From JABFSA01 sp963827515 (lineage in GTDB: Bacteria; Acidobacteriota; Vicinamibacteria; Vicinamibacterales; UBA2999), in contig CAWHBF010000003.1 in NCBI GenBank assembly GCA_963827515.1, positions 1 to 64,000 on the forward strand: a DNA stretch of 64,000 bases, written 5' to 3'. Position 1 is the first letter of the stretch; each line of letters begins with the position of its first letter. Shown here in pieces: positions 9,922 to 18,687 of the stretch. The position numbers and the translations under genes were made by a program. The notes under the pieces were generated by a model that was not told where the DNA came from, searched no databases, and worked only from the letters and a program-made list of their open reading frames with translations.

Positions 9922-10767
9922 TCACTGCCCGACGGTGCAGGGTCGCACGGTGGCCCACACGGGTCGATGGTCGCTGGCGTTGGTGTCGTCCGGCGGCCGT
10001 CCCGCCGGGGGATCGCCCGAGGGGCACAGGCCGCGCACCAGGATGTAGTCGGAGTCGCGCAGCGAGCCGCGACGGTCCAGCCGTTCGGTAAGCCAGACGA
10101 AGCCACCGCGCGCGATCGTTTCGCCCGTCGCCCGGCTGTTGAAGTCGCCCCCGATCACAACCGGTCCGGTCCAGTCTGCCACCGCCTCGAGCACCGTGCG
10201 CGCCTGCGCACGCCGATGCTCATTACCCCAGAGCCCGAACGTCGTCTCGAAGTGCACCGCGTAGATGCGCGTGGGGCCGGTGGGCAGATGAACCGTGGCC
10301 CCCGCCGCCGCCCTGCGCATCTTGCGAAAGCGGTGTTGATACGGGAGCGGCACCTTTCGGGGGTCGTCGATCGGCCACGGCGACAGGATGGCCACGCCGA
10401 AATCGCGCTGCGGTATTGGATGGATGGCCGATGGCACGTACACGAAGTTCATCCCGAGCGACCTGGCCAGCCACTCCGCGCCGGGTCCATCGAGCTCTTG
10501 CAGGAAGAGCACGTCCGCGTCACGCAGCGGACCCGGACGCGACAGCAGCTCCGCGGCGCGGTCCAGGTGTTCGCCCCATTGCACGTTGAAGGTCACGAGA
10601 CGGACGGTGGGACCGGACCGGGCGGCTGCGGCGTGCTGTCCCACGACCACGGGACCCGACGGGTCGTCGTAGTTCCGGGCAGTGGCGCACCCGGCCGTGA
10701 CGCCGAACGCGGCCACCGCGACAACGGCTCTCGCGAACGAAGGAAGCCGCACGAACCCTGCCTTCAA
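9922..10767 (-). CDS. Endonuclease/exonuclease/phosphatase (EEP) family lipoprotein
   Basis: 281 residues. The N-terminus is a lipoprotein signal with TAGC, lipidation at Cys27. The EEP metal-hydrolase fold is marked by Asn61 (TFNVQW), Glu91 (LQELD), His172 (VHFET), Asp208 and Asn210 (GGDFNSR), and Asp266-His267 (SDHRPV). These are the residues that bind Mg and activate water in DNase I-like phosphodiesterases. The substrate, whether nucleic acid, phospholipid or inositol phosphate, cannot be read from sequence; lipid anchoring suggests an envelope role. Its ATG overlaps the stop of the preceding outer-membrane gene (ATGA), so the two are translationally coupled. Confidence 0.85.
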   Translation of the reverse strand: MKAGFVRLPSFARAVVAVAAFGVTAGCATARNYDDPSGPVVVGQHAAAARSGPTVRLVTFNVQWGEHLDRAAELLSRPGPLRDADVLFLQELDGPGAEWLARSLGMNFVYVPSAIHPIPQRDFGVAILSPWPIDDPRKVPLPYQHRFRKMRRAAAGATVHLPTGPTRIYAVHFETTFGLWGNEHRRAQARTVLEAVADWTGPVVIGGDFNSRATGETIARGGFVWLTERLDRRGSLRDSDYILVRGLCPSGDPPAGRPPDDTNASDHRPVWATVRPCTVGQ

Positions 10768-11609
10768 AAGGGAAACATCACGTACATACGCACGCCCGAA
10801 AGCCGCTCACCAAACTGGTAGCCGACTGCGAGCCACGGCAGCGTGATTCTCCAGATCCGCAGGTCGGGTTCCGTGGAGAAACTCACGCCGGTTTCCACCT
10901 GGTGGCCCAACTCGATCGGTTCCGCGGACGGTGCGCGTAGTTGGAGGCCGTCGAACCCCCGCATGATCACGTACGGGCCGCCCCGCGCGGGCTTCGCGCT
11001 GACCGCAAATCCGAGCGGAACCTGGACGTCGAGCGCCGCTTCGAACGTTTCGTGGCCGTCGTACCGGTCGCCGCTCGCCGCGAGCTTGCGGTACATGGCC
11101 GAACCGCCGAGGGTGAATCGAACGTTCCGCCAACGCGGAGGATCGACGCGGGCGCGCACGCCGGTACCGTACAGCACTTCCGTGTCGCCCCCGTCAGTAC
11201 CGCCGCCGAAACCGACTTCGCCGAACGGCCGCAGGCGCAGCCGCTCGCCAACAGGGATCTCGAACTCGAGGCCCGGCACGATCGCGAGCACGCCCAGCTT
11301 CCGCACAAGCTGTCCGAGCTCCGAGAGCCCCTCGATTCGAACGGCGGAAAGCGACACCGGGAACGTCACCCGCAGCCCCCAGCCGTCGTCCTCGATGGTT
11401 CGCAAGTGAAAGCCGAACGGAATCCGGAACAGCTGAAGCGTCTGCACCTGCACGTCGGCCTGGGCGTTCCCCTCCGCGTCCATCGGATCGGCGAAGAGCA
11501 GCGGATCGAGTGCCTGGTCCTGGGTTGCCGCCGATGCGGAGAGGCACGGCAGCAGCAGCAGCGCGCAGACCAGCCGGCACAGCACGCGCGTCGGATGGTG
11601 GGGCGTCAT
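10764..11609 (-). CDS. Outer-membrane beta-barrel protein of unknown function
   Basis: I chose the internal ATG at 11609 (MTPHHPTRVLCRLVCALLLL) because it begins a clean signal peptide cleaved after SASA; an in-frame upstream start at 11672 would add 21 charged residues. The mature part of about 250 residues has alternating hydrophobic strands and turns rich in Gly and Asp, and ends in VMFPF with a C-terminal Phe, the BamA recognition signal. I recognise no named family. It is the first gene of a pair with the EEP lipoprotein, whose start overlaps its stop, so the two may work on the same envelope substrate. Confidence 0.65.
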   Translation of the reverse strand: MTPHHPTRVLCRLVCALLLLPCLSASAATQDQALDPLLFADPMDAEGNAQADVQVQTLQLFRIPFGFHLRTIEDDGWGLRVTFPVSLSAVRIEGLSELGQLVRKLGVLAIVPGLEFEIPVGERLRLRPFGEVGFGGGTDGGDTEVLYGTGVRARVDPPRWRNVRFTLGGSAMYRKLAASGDRYDGHETFEAALDVQVPLGFAVSAKPARGGPYVIMRGFDGLQLRAPSAEPIELGHQVETGVSFSTEPDLRIWRITLPWLAVGYQFGERLSGVRMYVMFPF

Positions 11610-11803
11610 CTCCAGGCGTCCCACGATGAACTGCTTGAGGATGCTGCGTGCTCGTGACGGGTTACAGGTCACTCTTCTCGTTAGCCAGCAGGCGGTTGAT
11701 GCGTGATTTCGCCTCGGTGTAGGCTCTCGCCAGACAGCGCAATGCTACGGCTTGGGTCGGCCTTCGATGACATTAAGATACACTAGGCCGCAGAATTGAT
11801 CGG

Positions 11804-12283
11804 ATGACCCGAGCCCTCAACACCGACAACGGCGGTCCGGCTGGTGACGCATCCACGGGCTCAGAGCCCGCCGGGGGTCAAGCGGCGCGGCATCGAGTAT
11901 TGCTTGTCGAGGACCATGCGGGCTTCGCGGAAGCGACGGCGGCATTGATGCGCCAGCACGGACTGGACGTGTCGATTGCAACGTCGGGCGGCGATGCCTT
12001 GAAGCTGGCGGAGGAGTGCCGTCCCGTCCTCGTATTCTGCGACCTGACGCTGCCGGACATGACGGGACTCGACGTCGTGCAGGCTCTGCGCGCGCGGCGC
12101 GGCGCGAACGACTGTCTGGCGGTCATCCTCTCGGCGATGAGCGCGAACGACCTGCGCGCGATCGAAGGCCATACAAAAACCAGCGAAATCACGCTGTGGC
12201 TTCCCAAGCCGCTCACGGACCGAATTCTCATCGACCTCATTGCCAGACTCGAGGCGTTGCAGCCTTCGGTGGGCTCGGCGTGA
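11804..12283 (+). CDS. Single-domain response regulator
   Basis: 159 residues with a disordered 30-residue leader then one receiver domain: acidic pair Glu36-Asp37 (LLVEDH), phospho-acceptor Asp80 (VFCDLTLPDM), switch Ser near 111, and Lys135 (WLPKPL). There is no output domain, so it likely relays phosphate or acts by protein contact, as CheY-like regulators do. The hybrid kinase at 12442 lies 158 bases downstream on the same strand and could be its partner, although base composition differs between them. Confidence 0.88.
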   Translation: MTRALNTDNGGPAGDASTGSEPAGGQAARHRVLLVEDHAGFAEATAALMRQHGLDVSIATSGGDALKLAEECRPVLVFCDLTLPDMTGLDVVQALRARRGANDCLAVILSAMSANDLRAIEGHTKTSEITLWLPKPLTDRILIDLIARLEALQPSVGSA

Positions 12284-12441
12284 GATCGCCTGGTCCGCTC
12301 ACTGAGCCGCCGATGTGCCATGAGCAGACGCTCTTCCAGCGGTAACAAACGCTCGGATCGGAGCACGTCGAAGAGCAGGACTTCCCCTTTCTCGAGAAGA
12401 CGGGCGGTGCGGATGACGCATTGCTTTGAGGGCTGAGCCCA

Positions 12442-14091
12442 GTGGCCGGGAAACCTCCATTCTTGACTTTCACTGGCGAGGAAAGGAGAGCGTCAGAAGA
12501 GATCTTTCAAAATATTCTGGATGCGATCGGAGACATCGTCTTCGTCAAAGGGCCTGGCTCGAGGCTCCTTTGGGGAAACAAGGCATTACTTTCCTATTAC
12601 GGAATGACCCAGGAGCAGTTGGCTGGAATCATTGATGCGCCCTTCGTTGAGCCTGACCTGACACAACAATACCTGCGAGACGATCAATACGTGTTTTCTT
12701 CAGGAGAACGTTTGGATATCCCGGAAGAGCCGATTACGCGGTTCGATGGGGAAGTGCGTACGTTTCATACCACGAAATCACCGGTATTCGACTCGAACGG
12801 CAGAGTTGTTCTGCTCGTCGGCAGATCAACGGATATCACCGACCGCAAGAAAATGGAGGAATCGCTAGGAGTGATCGTACGGGAACGCGAAGCTCTTCTC
12901 GAGAGCGAGAAAGAGGCGCGGTCAGCCGCGGAGAGGGCGAATCAAATCACGGACGGGTTTTTGGCGATGCTCTCCCATGAGCTTCGTACACCCCTATCCA
13001 CAATACTGGCCTGGACGCAGTTGCTGCGTGCCGGGAAGCTCACGGCCGCAGAGACCATGAGGGGCCTCGAGATTCTCGAACAAAGCGCACAGACCCAGGG
13101 GCGATTGATCGATGATCTCCTGGATATCTCGAGAATTCGGGCTGGCAAACTCAATTTGAACATCAAGGAGTTTGATCCGGCAAAAGTGATCGCAGACGCA
13201 ATTGACTCCACTCGCAGTCTTGCTGACAGCAAGTCCGTGACGATCGAAACGACGATCCTTCCCGCGGTAAAACGAATCTCTGCAGATCCGATTCGATTTC
13301 AGCAGATCTTGTGGAACCTCATTACCAACGCCATCAGGTTTTCGCCTCAGGGAGCAACGATTTGGAATGTCCTGGAGCGCATCGAGTCCCCCAGCGGAGA
13401 ACAGATACGGCTTCAGGTTCGAGACAATGGAATCGGGATCAAGTCGGAGTCAATCCCTTTGATCTTTGAGGCGTTCACCCAGCTGGATGGCACAAGCACA
13501 CGAACCTCTGGCGGCCTTGGTCTTGGGCTGACTATCACGCGAAATCTAGTGGAAATGCACGGCGGCACGATAGTCGCCGAAAGCGACGGCGAAGGTAAAG
13601 GCACTACCTTTGTCGTGTGTATTCCGGCAAAGAGTCCTGCCAGAGCCAACGTGGCGGAGACAGAGAACGAGGCGGAGATAAATGCCAGCGTGGACCTCCA
13701 TGGACTGCGTGTTCTCGTGGTCGAAGATGAGGAAAACTCGCGAGAAGTGTTCTCCGTCATGCTGAGGTCCCTCGGTGCCGAAGTGATGGCCTCGGCGTCT
13801 GCGCGTGAGTGTCTTGAAGTGATTTCCGAGTTCAGGCCCGATGTTCTGGTAAGCGATATCGCCATGCCGCTCGAGGATGGCTACAGCCTGATCAGCAAGA
13901 TCAGGGTGCTGGGAAGCGACCTGAGGCAGACACCGGCCTTGGCACTCACCGCAAACGCCGGAGATGAGGATGTTCGCCGCGCCCACTTGGCAGGATTTCA
14001 AACCCATTTGGCCAAGCCTGTGGATGCAAACACGCTCGCACTGGCTATCGCCCGACTCGCGGGCCGAAAAGCCTCGTCGTCGCGCGATTGA
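12442..14091 (+). CDS. Hybrid sensor histidine kinase (PAS-HisKA-HATPase-REC)
   Basis: 549 residues from a GTG start with a GAGGG-type site upstream. Domains are PAS (about 24-140, ending in the DITDRKK linker), a short coiled coil, HisKA with phospho-His179 (MLSHELRTPLS), HATPase_c (N box LITNAIRF, G1 DNGIGI, G2 GGLGLGL, about 285-398), and a receiver (about 425-541) with acceptor Asp472 (VSDIAMP) and Lys (LAKPVD). No TM helix or signal peptide, so it is a cytoplasmic sensor. Codon use is visibly AT-richer than all neighbours (many GAA, ATT, AAT, TTT codons), which suggests recent transfer. The attached receiver implies intramolecular relay, perhaps on to the regulator at 11804. Confidence 0.92.
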   Translation: MAGKPPFLTFTGEERRASEEIFQNILDAIGDIVFVKGPGSRLLWGNKALLSYYGMTQEQLAGIIDAPFVEPDLTQQYLRDDQYVFSSGERLDIPEEPITRFDGEVRTFHTTKSPVFDSNGRVVLLVGRSTDITDRKKMEESLGVIVREREALLESEKEARSAAERANQITDGFLAMLSHELRTPLSTILAWTQLLRAGKLTAAETMRGLEILEQSAQTQGRLIDDLLDISRIRAGKLNLNIKEFDPAKVIADAIDSTRSLADSKSVTIETTILPAVKRISADPIRFQQILWNLITNAIRFSPQGATIWNVLERIESPSGEQIRLQVRDNGIGIKSESIPLIFEAFTQLDGTSTRTSGGLGLGLTITRNLVEMHGGTIVAESDGEGKGTTFVVCIPAKSPARANVAETENEAEINASVDLHGLRVLVVEDEENSREVFSVMLRSLGAEVMASASARECLEVISEFRPDVLVSDIAMPLEDGYSLISKIRVLGSDLRQTPALALTANAGDEDVRRAHLAGFQTHLAKPVDANTLALAIARLAGRKASSSRD

Positions 14092-14121
14092 GGCAGGCGC
14101 AGTCGGGGGCCCGTCGGCGGG

Positions 14122-14773
14122 CTATCCCGCCACGGGCACCGCGCGGACGATGAACCGTCGCGGAGCCGAGCCCCGGTAGTAGAACGGGAAGCAGCCGACG
14201 AGCGTCACCGCTCGATGGGGCGTCGGGTCGATCACGCTGACGTCGTCGGGGGTGGTGATCTTTATCCACTCGACCCGGTATTGCTCGAGTGCGACCGGCG
14301 TGTCCAGCTCGAACACGTCGCCTTCCTTGATGTCCTTCAACACGCGGAAGAACCCGTCCCGGTGGGCGGCGATGCCGACGTTGCCCACCGTCCCGGGCAG
14401 GGCCGTGTACTCGATCCGACCGGCCGCGAGGTCGAGCACCGCGTCCGCGGTACCGTCGTAGACCGGCACCTCGAGCTCGAGCCGCGGGATGCGCAGGATG
14501 GCGAGCGTGGGCGGCGTTTCCAGCTGCAGTGCGGCCTTGTAGGCCTTCACCCGGACCGCCGACCAGAGCTTCATGTCGACCTTCCCGCTCCAGGAGAGCT
14601 CGCGCGGCGGCGGGGGTGGTGGCGGTGGCGGTGCCGCTGTGTCGGCAGCGGCGCTGGCCGTCTGCCGGGGGTGTGTCAGCGCCGCGGCTGCACGACATCA
14701 GTATCGCCGCGAGGACGAGCGTGACGGCGATAGTCAGCGTGTGGTTCGAGCAGGACCTGCGTGGGACCATCAT
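14122..14773 (-). CDS. Class D-like sortase with lipobox-like N-terminus and proline linker, frameshifted
   Basis: ATG-ATG near 14773 begins a signal/anchor segment ending AAILMSCSRGADTPPAD. One base too many near 14663 shifts the frame, after which an Ala-rich stretch, nine consecutive prolines and RELSWSGKVD lead into the sortase core (ATG 14574 in frame). In the core the catalytic triad is His71 (AAHRDGFF), Cys128 (LVGCFPF) and Arg140 (PRRFIVRA), counted from that Met. The pattern fits class D sortases, also found in Gram-negative bacteria. Sortases cleave a C-terminal motif and transfer the protein to an amine. No substrate with an LPxTG-like tail was recognised in this window. It converges with the hybrid kinase. 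Confidence 0.8.
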
Positions 14774-15030
14774 GGATCCTCCATTGCGACGCACAAGACT
14801 CCTGGCGCCGCTATGACGTCACCAGCCGCCTCGGCTGGCCACGCGATCCCATCATATCCGTTTCGCTCCTGATTGCCCGCGCGGATCCGCGCACTCCCGC
14901 GCAGTCGAAAGAGGCGCCCGCCAGAGGCGCAAGATTGCCTCCATTTTTGTTACAGACGGGTGCACCCGGCGCCGATACCAGGTGAGGCTCCGTACGTGTC
15001 TGAGGCTCACTCGATTGGAGACAGGCAACA

Positions 15031-15435
15031 TTGACGACGACCCCTCAACCGCTCGATTCGACGACGTCGCGCAGGGTTCTCGTAGTTGAGGATGACCCCG
15101 TGATTTCGCACCTGATCGACCATCTCCTTCGACGTAGAGGGTTCACCGTGCAGGTCGCTTCAGACGGACACCAGGCGGACGAGCTCTTGGACACACTCCC
15201 GCCGCCCGCGGTCGTGATCCTTGACGTGATGCTTCCTTTTGTCGACGGCTTCACACTCGTCGAGCGGCTTCGCCGTACGCCGGGATGGGCGAGCGTGCCG
15301 GTCATCATGCTGACGTCGAAATCGCAGGAGAGCTATGTCGTGCGCGCGTTCGGAGCCGGCGTCAACGACTACGTCATCAAACCGTTCAGACCGGAAGAAC
15401 TCGTGGCGCGTGTGCGCCGCCTGACCGAACACTGA
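15031..15435 (+). CDS. Single-domain response regulator, first gene of the polysaccharide operon
   Basis: 134 residues from TTG 15031, with GGAGA about ten bases upstream. A single receiver domain: Glu20-Asp21-Asp22 (VVEDDP), acceptor Asp65 (VILDVMLPFVDG), Thr/Ser switch near 95 (MLTSK) and Lys117 (VIKPFRPEE). No DNA-binding domain. The stop is one base before the next ATG, and the operon ends with a multi-domain hybrid kinase containing an HPt domain, so it is plausibly the terminal acceptor that tunes the glycosyltransferase. That coupling is inference. Confidence 0.9.
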   Translation: MTTTPQPLDSTTSRRVLVVEDDPVISHLIDHLLRRRGFTVQVASDGHQADELLDTLPPPAVVILDVMLPFVDGFTLVERLRRTPGWASVPVIMLTSKSQESYVVRAFGAGVNDYVIKPFRPEELVARVRRLTEH

Positions 15436-15436
15436 C

Positions 15437-16210
15437 ATGCGCGGCCTCTTCACGGTCATCACGTTGGTCCTCGTCATCGGCGCCGCCTCGCCGGTGATCG
15501 CTCAGGTTCGTGACACACCACGTCCGACGCTTCAGTTCGGCGTGGCGTTCGAGGCGCTGTCGAACGGCCTCGACCCGTGGCGCAGCGCGAGCCTTGAAGG
15601 GAGCGGGGCCCCGAATAGCGAGCAGACCGTGTACGGGGCCTTTCACGAGACGACACGTTTTTCGATGGTCGACCATGACGTGATGGCCGGGTTTCGGCAG
15701 CGCGTGTCCCCGCGCCTGACCCTTGTCGTCGAAGGCCAGGTAAGTCCTTCCCATCACGTCTCCCCGAAGTGGGACGGTCTCGGACAGGTGGAGGTCGTCG
15801 CGGATGGCGGATGGAATGTCCAGGCCGGACTCCGCCATAGGGAGTACGAAACCGCTTCGGTCACCCTGGGCGCGACCACGGTCGAGCGCTACTGGGGACG
15901 CTACCGTGGCGCCTACACGCTCTATCTCTCTCATCTCGCGGATGCCGGTTCATCCGCGAGTCATCGCGTGCATGGCGACTACTTCTACGGCCCGCTGAGC
16001 AGCAGTATCGGGATCAGTCTCGCAGCCGGCAGCGAGCTGGAAAGCCTCGGGCCCCTGGGTGTCGTTCGAACCCATGTTCGCGGCGCGGCGCTGGTCGGCC
16101 GGCAGTGGCTGACGCCCAGGTGGTTCGTCCGCTACGACAGTCTCCTCCACGAGCAGGGGAAGCTGTACACCAGGACGCGCGTGAGCGCGAGCCTCGGCCA
16201 CAGGTTCTGA
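15437..16210 (+). CDS. YaiO-like outer-membrane beta-barrel protein
   Basis: 257 residues with a Sec signal (cleavage after PVIAQ). The repeated beta strands, the closing YTRTRVSASLGHRF with a terminal Phe, and the spacing of aromatic residues match YaiO-type outer-membrane barrels. Barrels of this size often accompany polysaccharide synthases and provide the outer-membrane exit. It lies one base after the regulator stop and one base before the HEAT gene start, inside a five-gene operon with a membrane GT2, which supports an export role. Confidence 0.75.
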   Translation: MRGLFTVITLVLVIGAASPVIAQVRDTPRPTLQFGVAFEALSNGLDPWRSASLEGSGAPNSEQTVYGAFHETTRFSMVDHDVMAGFRQRVSPRLTLVVEGQVSPSHHVSPKWDGLGQVEVVADGGWNVQAGLRHREYETASVTLGATTVERYWGRYRGAYTLYLSHLADAGSSASHRVHGDYFYGPLSSSIGISLAAGSELESLGPLGVVRTHVRGAALVGRQWLTPRWFVRYDSLLHEQGKLYTRTRVSASLGHRF

Positions 16211-16211
16211 C

Positions 16212-17247
16212 GTGAATCGCACGGTGGCCGTCTGGCTCGGCGCAGTGACGTTCGCGCTCATTCTGGCGGTCGTCGCGCAGCTCATGGCGGTCCGATTCCT
16301 TGCCGCCGCCCGCCGGCATCGTCGTCAGGCGTTCGAATCGGCCTGGCTGCCGATTCTGCTCGGTGGCATGGAGAAGGAACCCGAGCGGCTGCCACGGCTT
16401 GAACGCCGAGACGTGGTGTCGTTCCTGACGATATGGAGCCGCCTGCAGGATTCGATCGTCGGCGAGTTCCGCGAACCGTTGAACCGGATTGCTGTTCGGC
16501 TGGGTATGGACCGCGTCGCAGCGGGAGATGCTCACCCACGGCAACGTCGGCCAGCGATTGCTGGCCGCCGCCACGCTTGGCCGGCTCCGGGACCGAGCGG
16601 CATGGTCCGAGCTTCTTGCGCTGACGACTGACCGGGATTCGGTGCTCTCGCTCGCCGTTGCGCGCGCGCTCCTTCGTATCGACCCACGAGCGGCGGTGGA
16701 GCTGCTACTTCCGCTCGTTGCCGAGCGAGAGGACTGGTCGCCGAGTGCCGTCGCGCTCATGCTCCAGGAGGCAGGAGCCGACGCCATTTCCCAGCCGCTT
16801 GCCGAAGCCGCCGTGCGCGTGGCGCCCGAGCAGGCGCACCGCGTGGTTCGCTATTTCGGGCTCGCACATCCCGAGGTCGTCATCCCCGTCATTCGGGATC
16901 TGCTCGTTCAGAGAGCTGACCGCAGCGAATGCGTCACCGCCTGTTTGCGGGTGTTCTGTGACACCGGCGACGCGGCCATCGTCCGGCGGTATGTGAGCGA
17001 CCCTCGATGGGAAGTACGGGTGCGCGCCATCGAGGTCCTTGGCCGCGTCGGCACCGATGACGATCGCCTGCAACTTGTCCCGCTGCTCTCGGATCCCGAA
17101 TGGTGGGTGCGCTATCGGGCGGCACAGGCGCTCTGTGCCCTGTCGTCAGCGAACCTGGAACGCCTCACGCGCATGAGCACGAGTCACCGAGACCCGTTTG
17201 CCCGCGACATTCTGGCCCACGCACTGGCTGAACGGCGGTATGCGTGA
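16212..17247 (+). CDS. Membrane-anchored HEAT-repeat protein, frameshifted once
   Basis: GTG 16212 starts a protein with one N-terminal TM helix (AVTFALILAVVAQLMAV) followed by a cytoplasmic Arg-rich stretch. The frame breaks near 16490-16500; the next frame continues as FGWVWTASQREML and runs to 17247. This part holds several HEAT-type helical pairs (RLLAAATLGRL, LALAVARALLRI, WEVRVRAIEVLGRV, WWVRYRAAQALCAL), a superhelical protein-binding scaffold. Corrected length is about 345 residues. Its TGA overlaps the GTG of the GT2 gene. HEAT proteins next to GT2 synthases probably form part of the synthase complex at the inner membrane; this is inference from context. Confidence 0.75.
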
Positions 17248-18687
17248 CCATTGGCCAGATTCTCGCCGCGCTGGGCTGGTTCTGCATGCTCTACGTGGCG
17301 GCCATCAACCTTGGCTATCTTGCCCTGAACGTTGTCTCGTTCGTCGTTCTCGGACGATACATGCGGCGACACCCGGCAGAGGATTATCAGCCCGGGTCAG
17401 ACTTCGAACCACCGGTCAGTCTGCTCGTTCCGGCGTACAACGAGGCCGCGACGGTCGTCGCCAGCGTGCGTTCGCTCCTGCAGTTGCGGTATCCGCAATT
17501 CGAAATCATCGTCGTGAACGACGGATCGAAGGACGACACGCTGCGGGCGCTGCAACAGGCGTTTGGCCTCGAGCCATTCCCCGAAGTGCTTCGCGTACGC
17601 CTCGAAACCGCCCGCGTTCGCGGTGTGTACCGCTCGCCGTCGTACCCCGGACTCCGCGTCATCGACAAAGAGAACGGAGGGAAAGCCGACGCGCTCAACG
17701 CCGGCATCAACGCCGCGTTGTACCCGCTCTTCTGTGGGTTGGATGCCGACGGGATCCTGCAGCCGGACAGCCTCAGCAGAATCGTCCGGCCGTTTCTCGA
17801 AGATCCGCGGACGGTGGCCACCGGCGGGATCATCCGGGTGGCCAATGGCTGCGAGGTGATGGGCGGGTGGCTGGTGCGGGCCGGACTCTCGCGCAACCCG
17901 CTCGCGCTGTTCCAGGTCGTGGAGTACTGCCGCGGATTCCTTTTTGGCCGGCTCGGCTGGAATCCGCTCAATGCCGGTACTGGTCATTTCCGGCGCGTTC
18001 GGGGTCTTTCACAAGGAGACCGTCATCGCCGCCGGCGGCTACCGGAGGGGGATTGTCGGCGAAGACATGGAACTCGTGGTTCGTCTTCACCGCGTCCTGC
18101 GAGACGCCGGCACGCCGTACCGCATCACGTTCGTTCCGGATCCCGTGTGCTGGACGGAAGTGCCGGAATCGATGAGCGTTCTGGCGCGGCAGCGCATTCG
18201 ATGGCAGACCGGCCTGTGCGAGAGCCTCAGGATGAACCTGGGGTTGATGTTCGGGCGCCGGCGAGGCTACGCGGGATGGGTGGCGTTTCCGTTTGCGCTC
18301 CTGTTCGAAGTCCTCAGTCCGATCGTGGAGACGTTCGGCTATCTGCTCTTCGTCGTCGCGTACCTGGGTGGCTACCTGGATCTTGGTTTCGCGCTCGCAT
18401 TCCTGACAGCCACCATCGGCTTCGGCATTCTGCTCTCGGCCAGTTCGTTGTTGCTGGACGAAGTGTCGTTCCACACCTATCCGAAGACTCGGCACATGTT
18501 CCTGCTGCTGGCGGCGGCTGTGGCGGAAAACGTGGGCTATCGGCAGCTCAACTCGCTCTGGCGTCTTTGGGGAACGATCCGCTGGATGATCGGTGCGAAG
18601 CCGGCGTGGGGCACGATGACACGCACCGCCGCCTGGAGTCGCGACCTCACGTCGAAGCGGACGATTCCGATGGCTGAACGGTCGTGA
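17244..18687 (+). CDS. Membrane-bound processive-type GT2 glycosyltransferase, frameshifted once
   Basis: GTG 17244 overlaps the HEAT stop. An N-terminal TM helix is followed by a GT-A domain: VSLLVPAYNEAATV, VVNDGSKDDT, the DxD-like GLDADGIL, then after the break SGAFGVFHKE, GEDMEL and the QxxRW-type motif RQRIRWQTG, followed by about four C-terminal TM helices. This is the architecture of poly-GlcNAc/cellulose-type synthases. An extra G in AATGCCGGTAC at about 17974 splits the frame; the downstream frame resumes exactly at the expected motif. Corrected length is about 480 residues. It likely polymerises and translocates a glycan, with the YaiO-like barrel as outer-membrane partner. The sugar is unknown. 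Confidence 0.85.
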
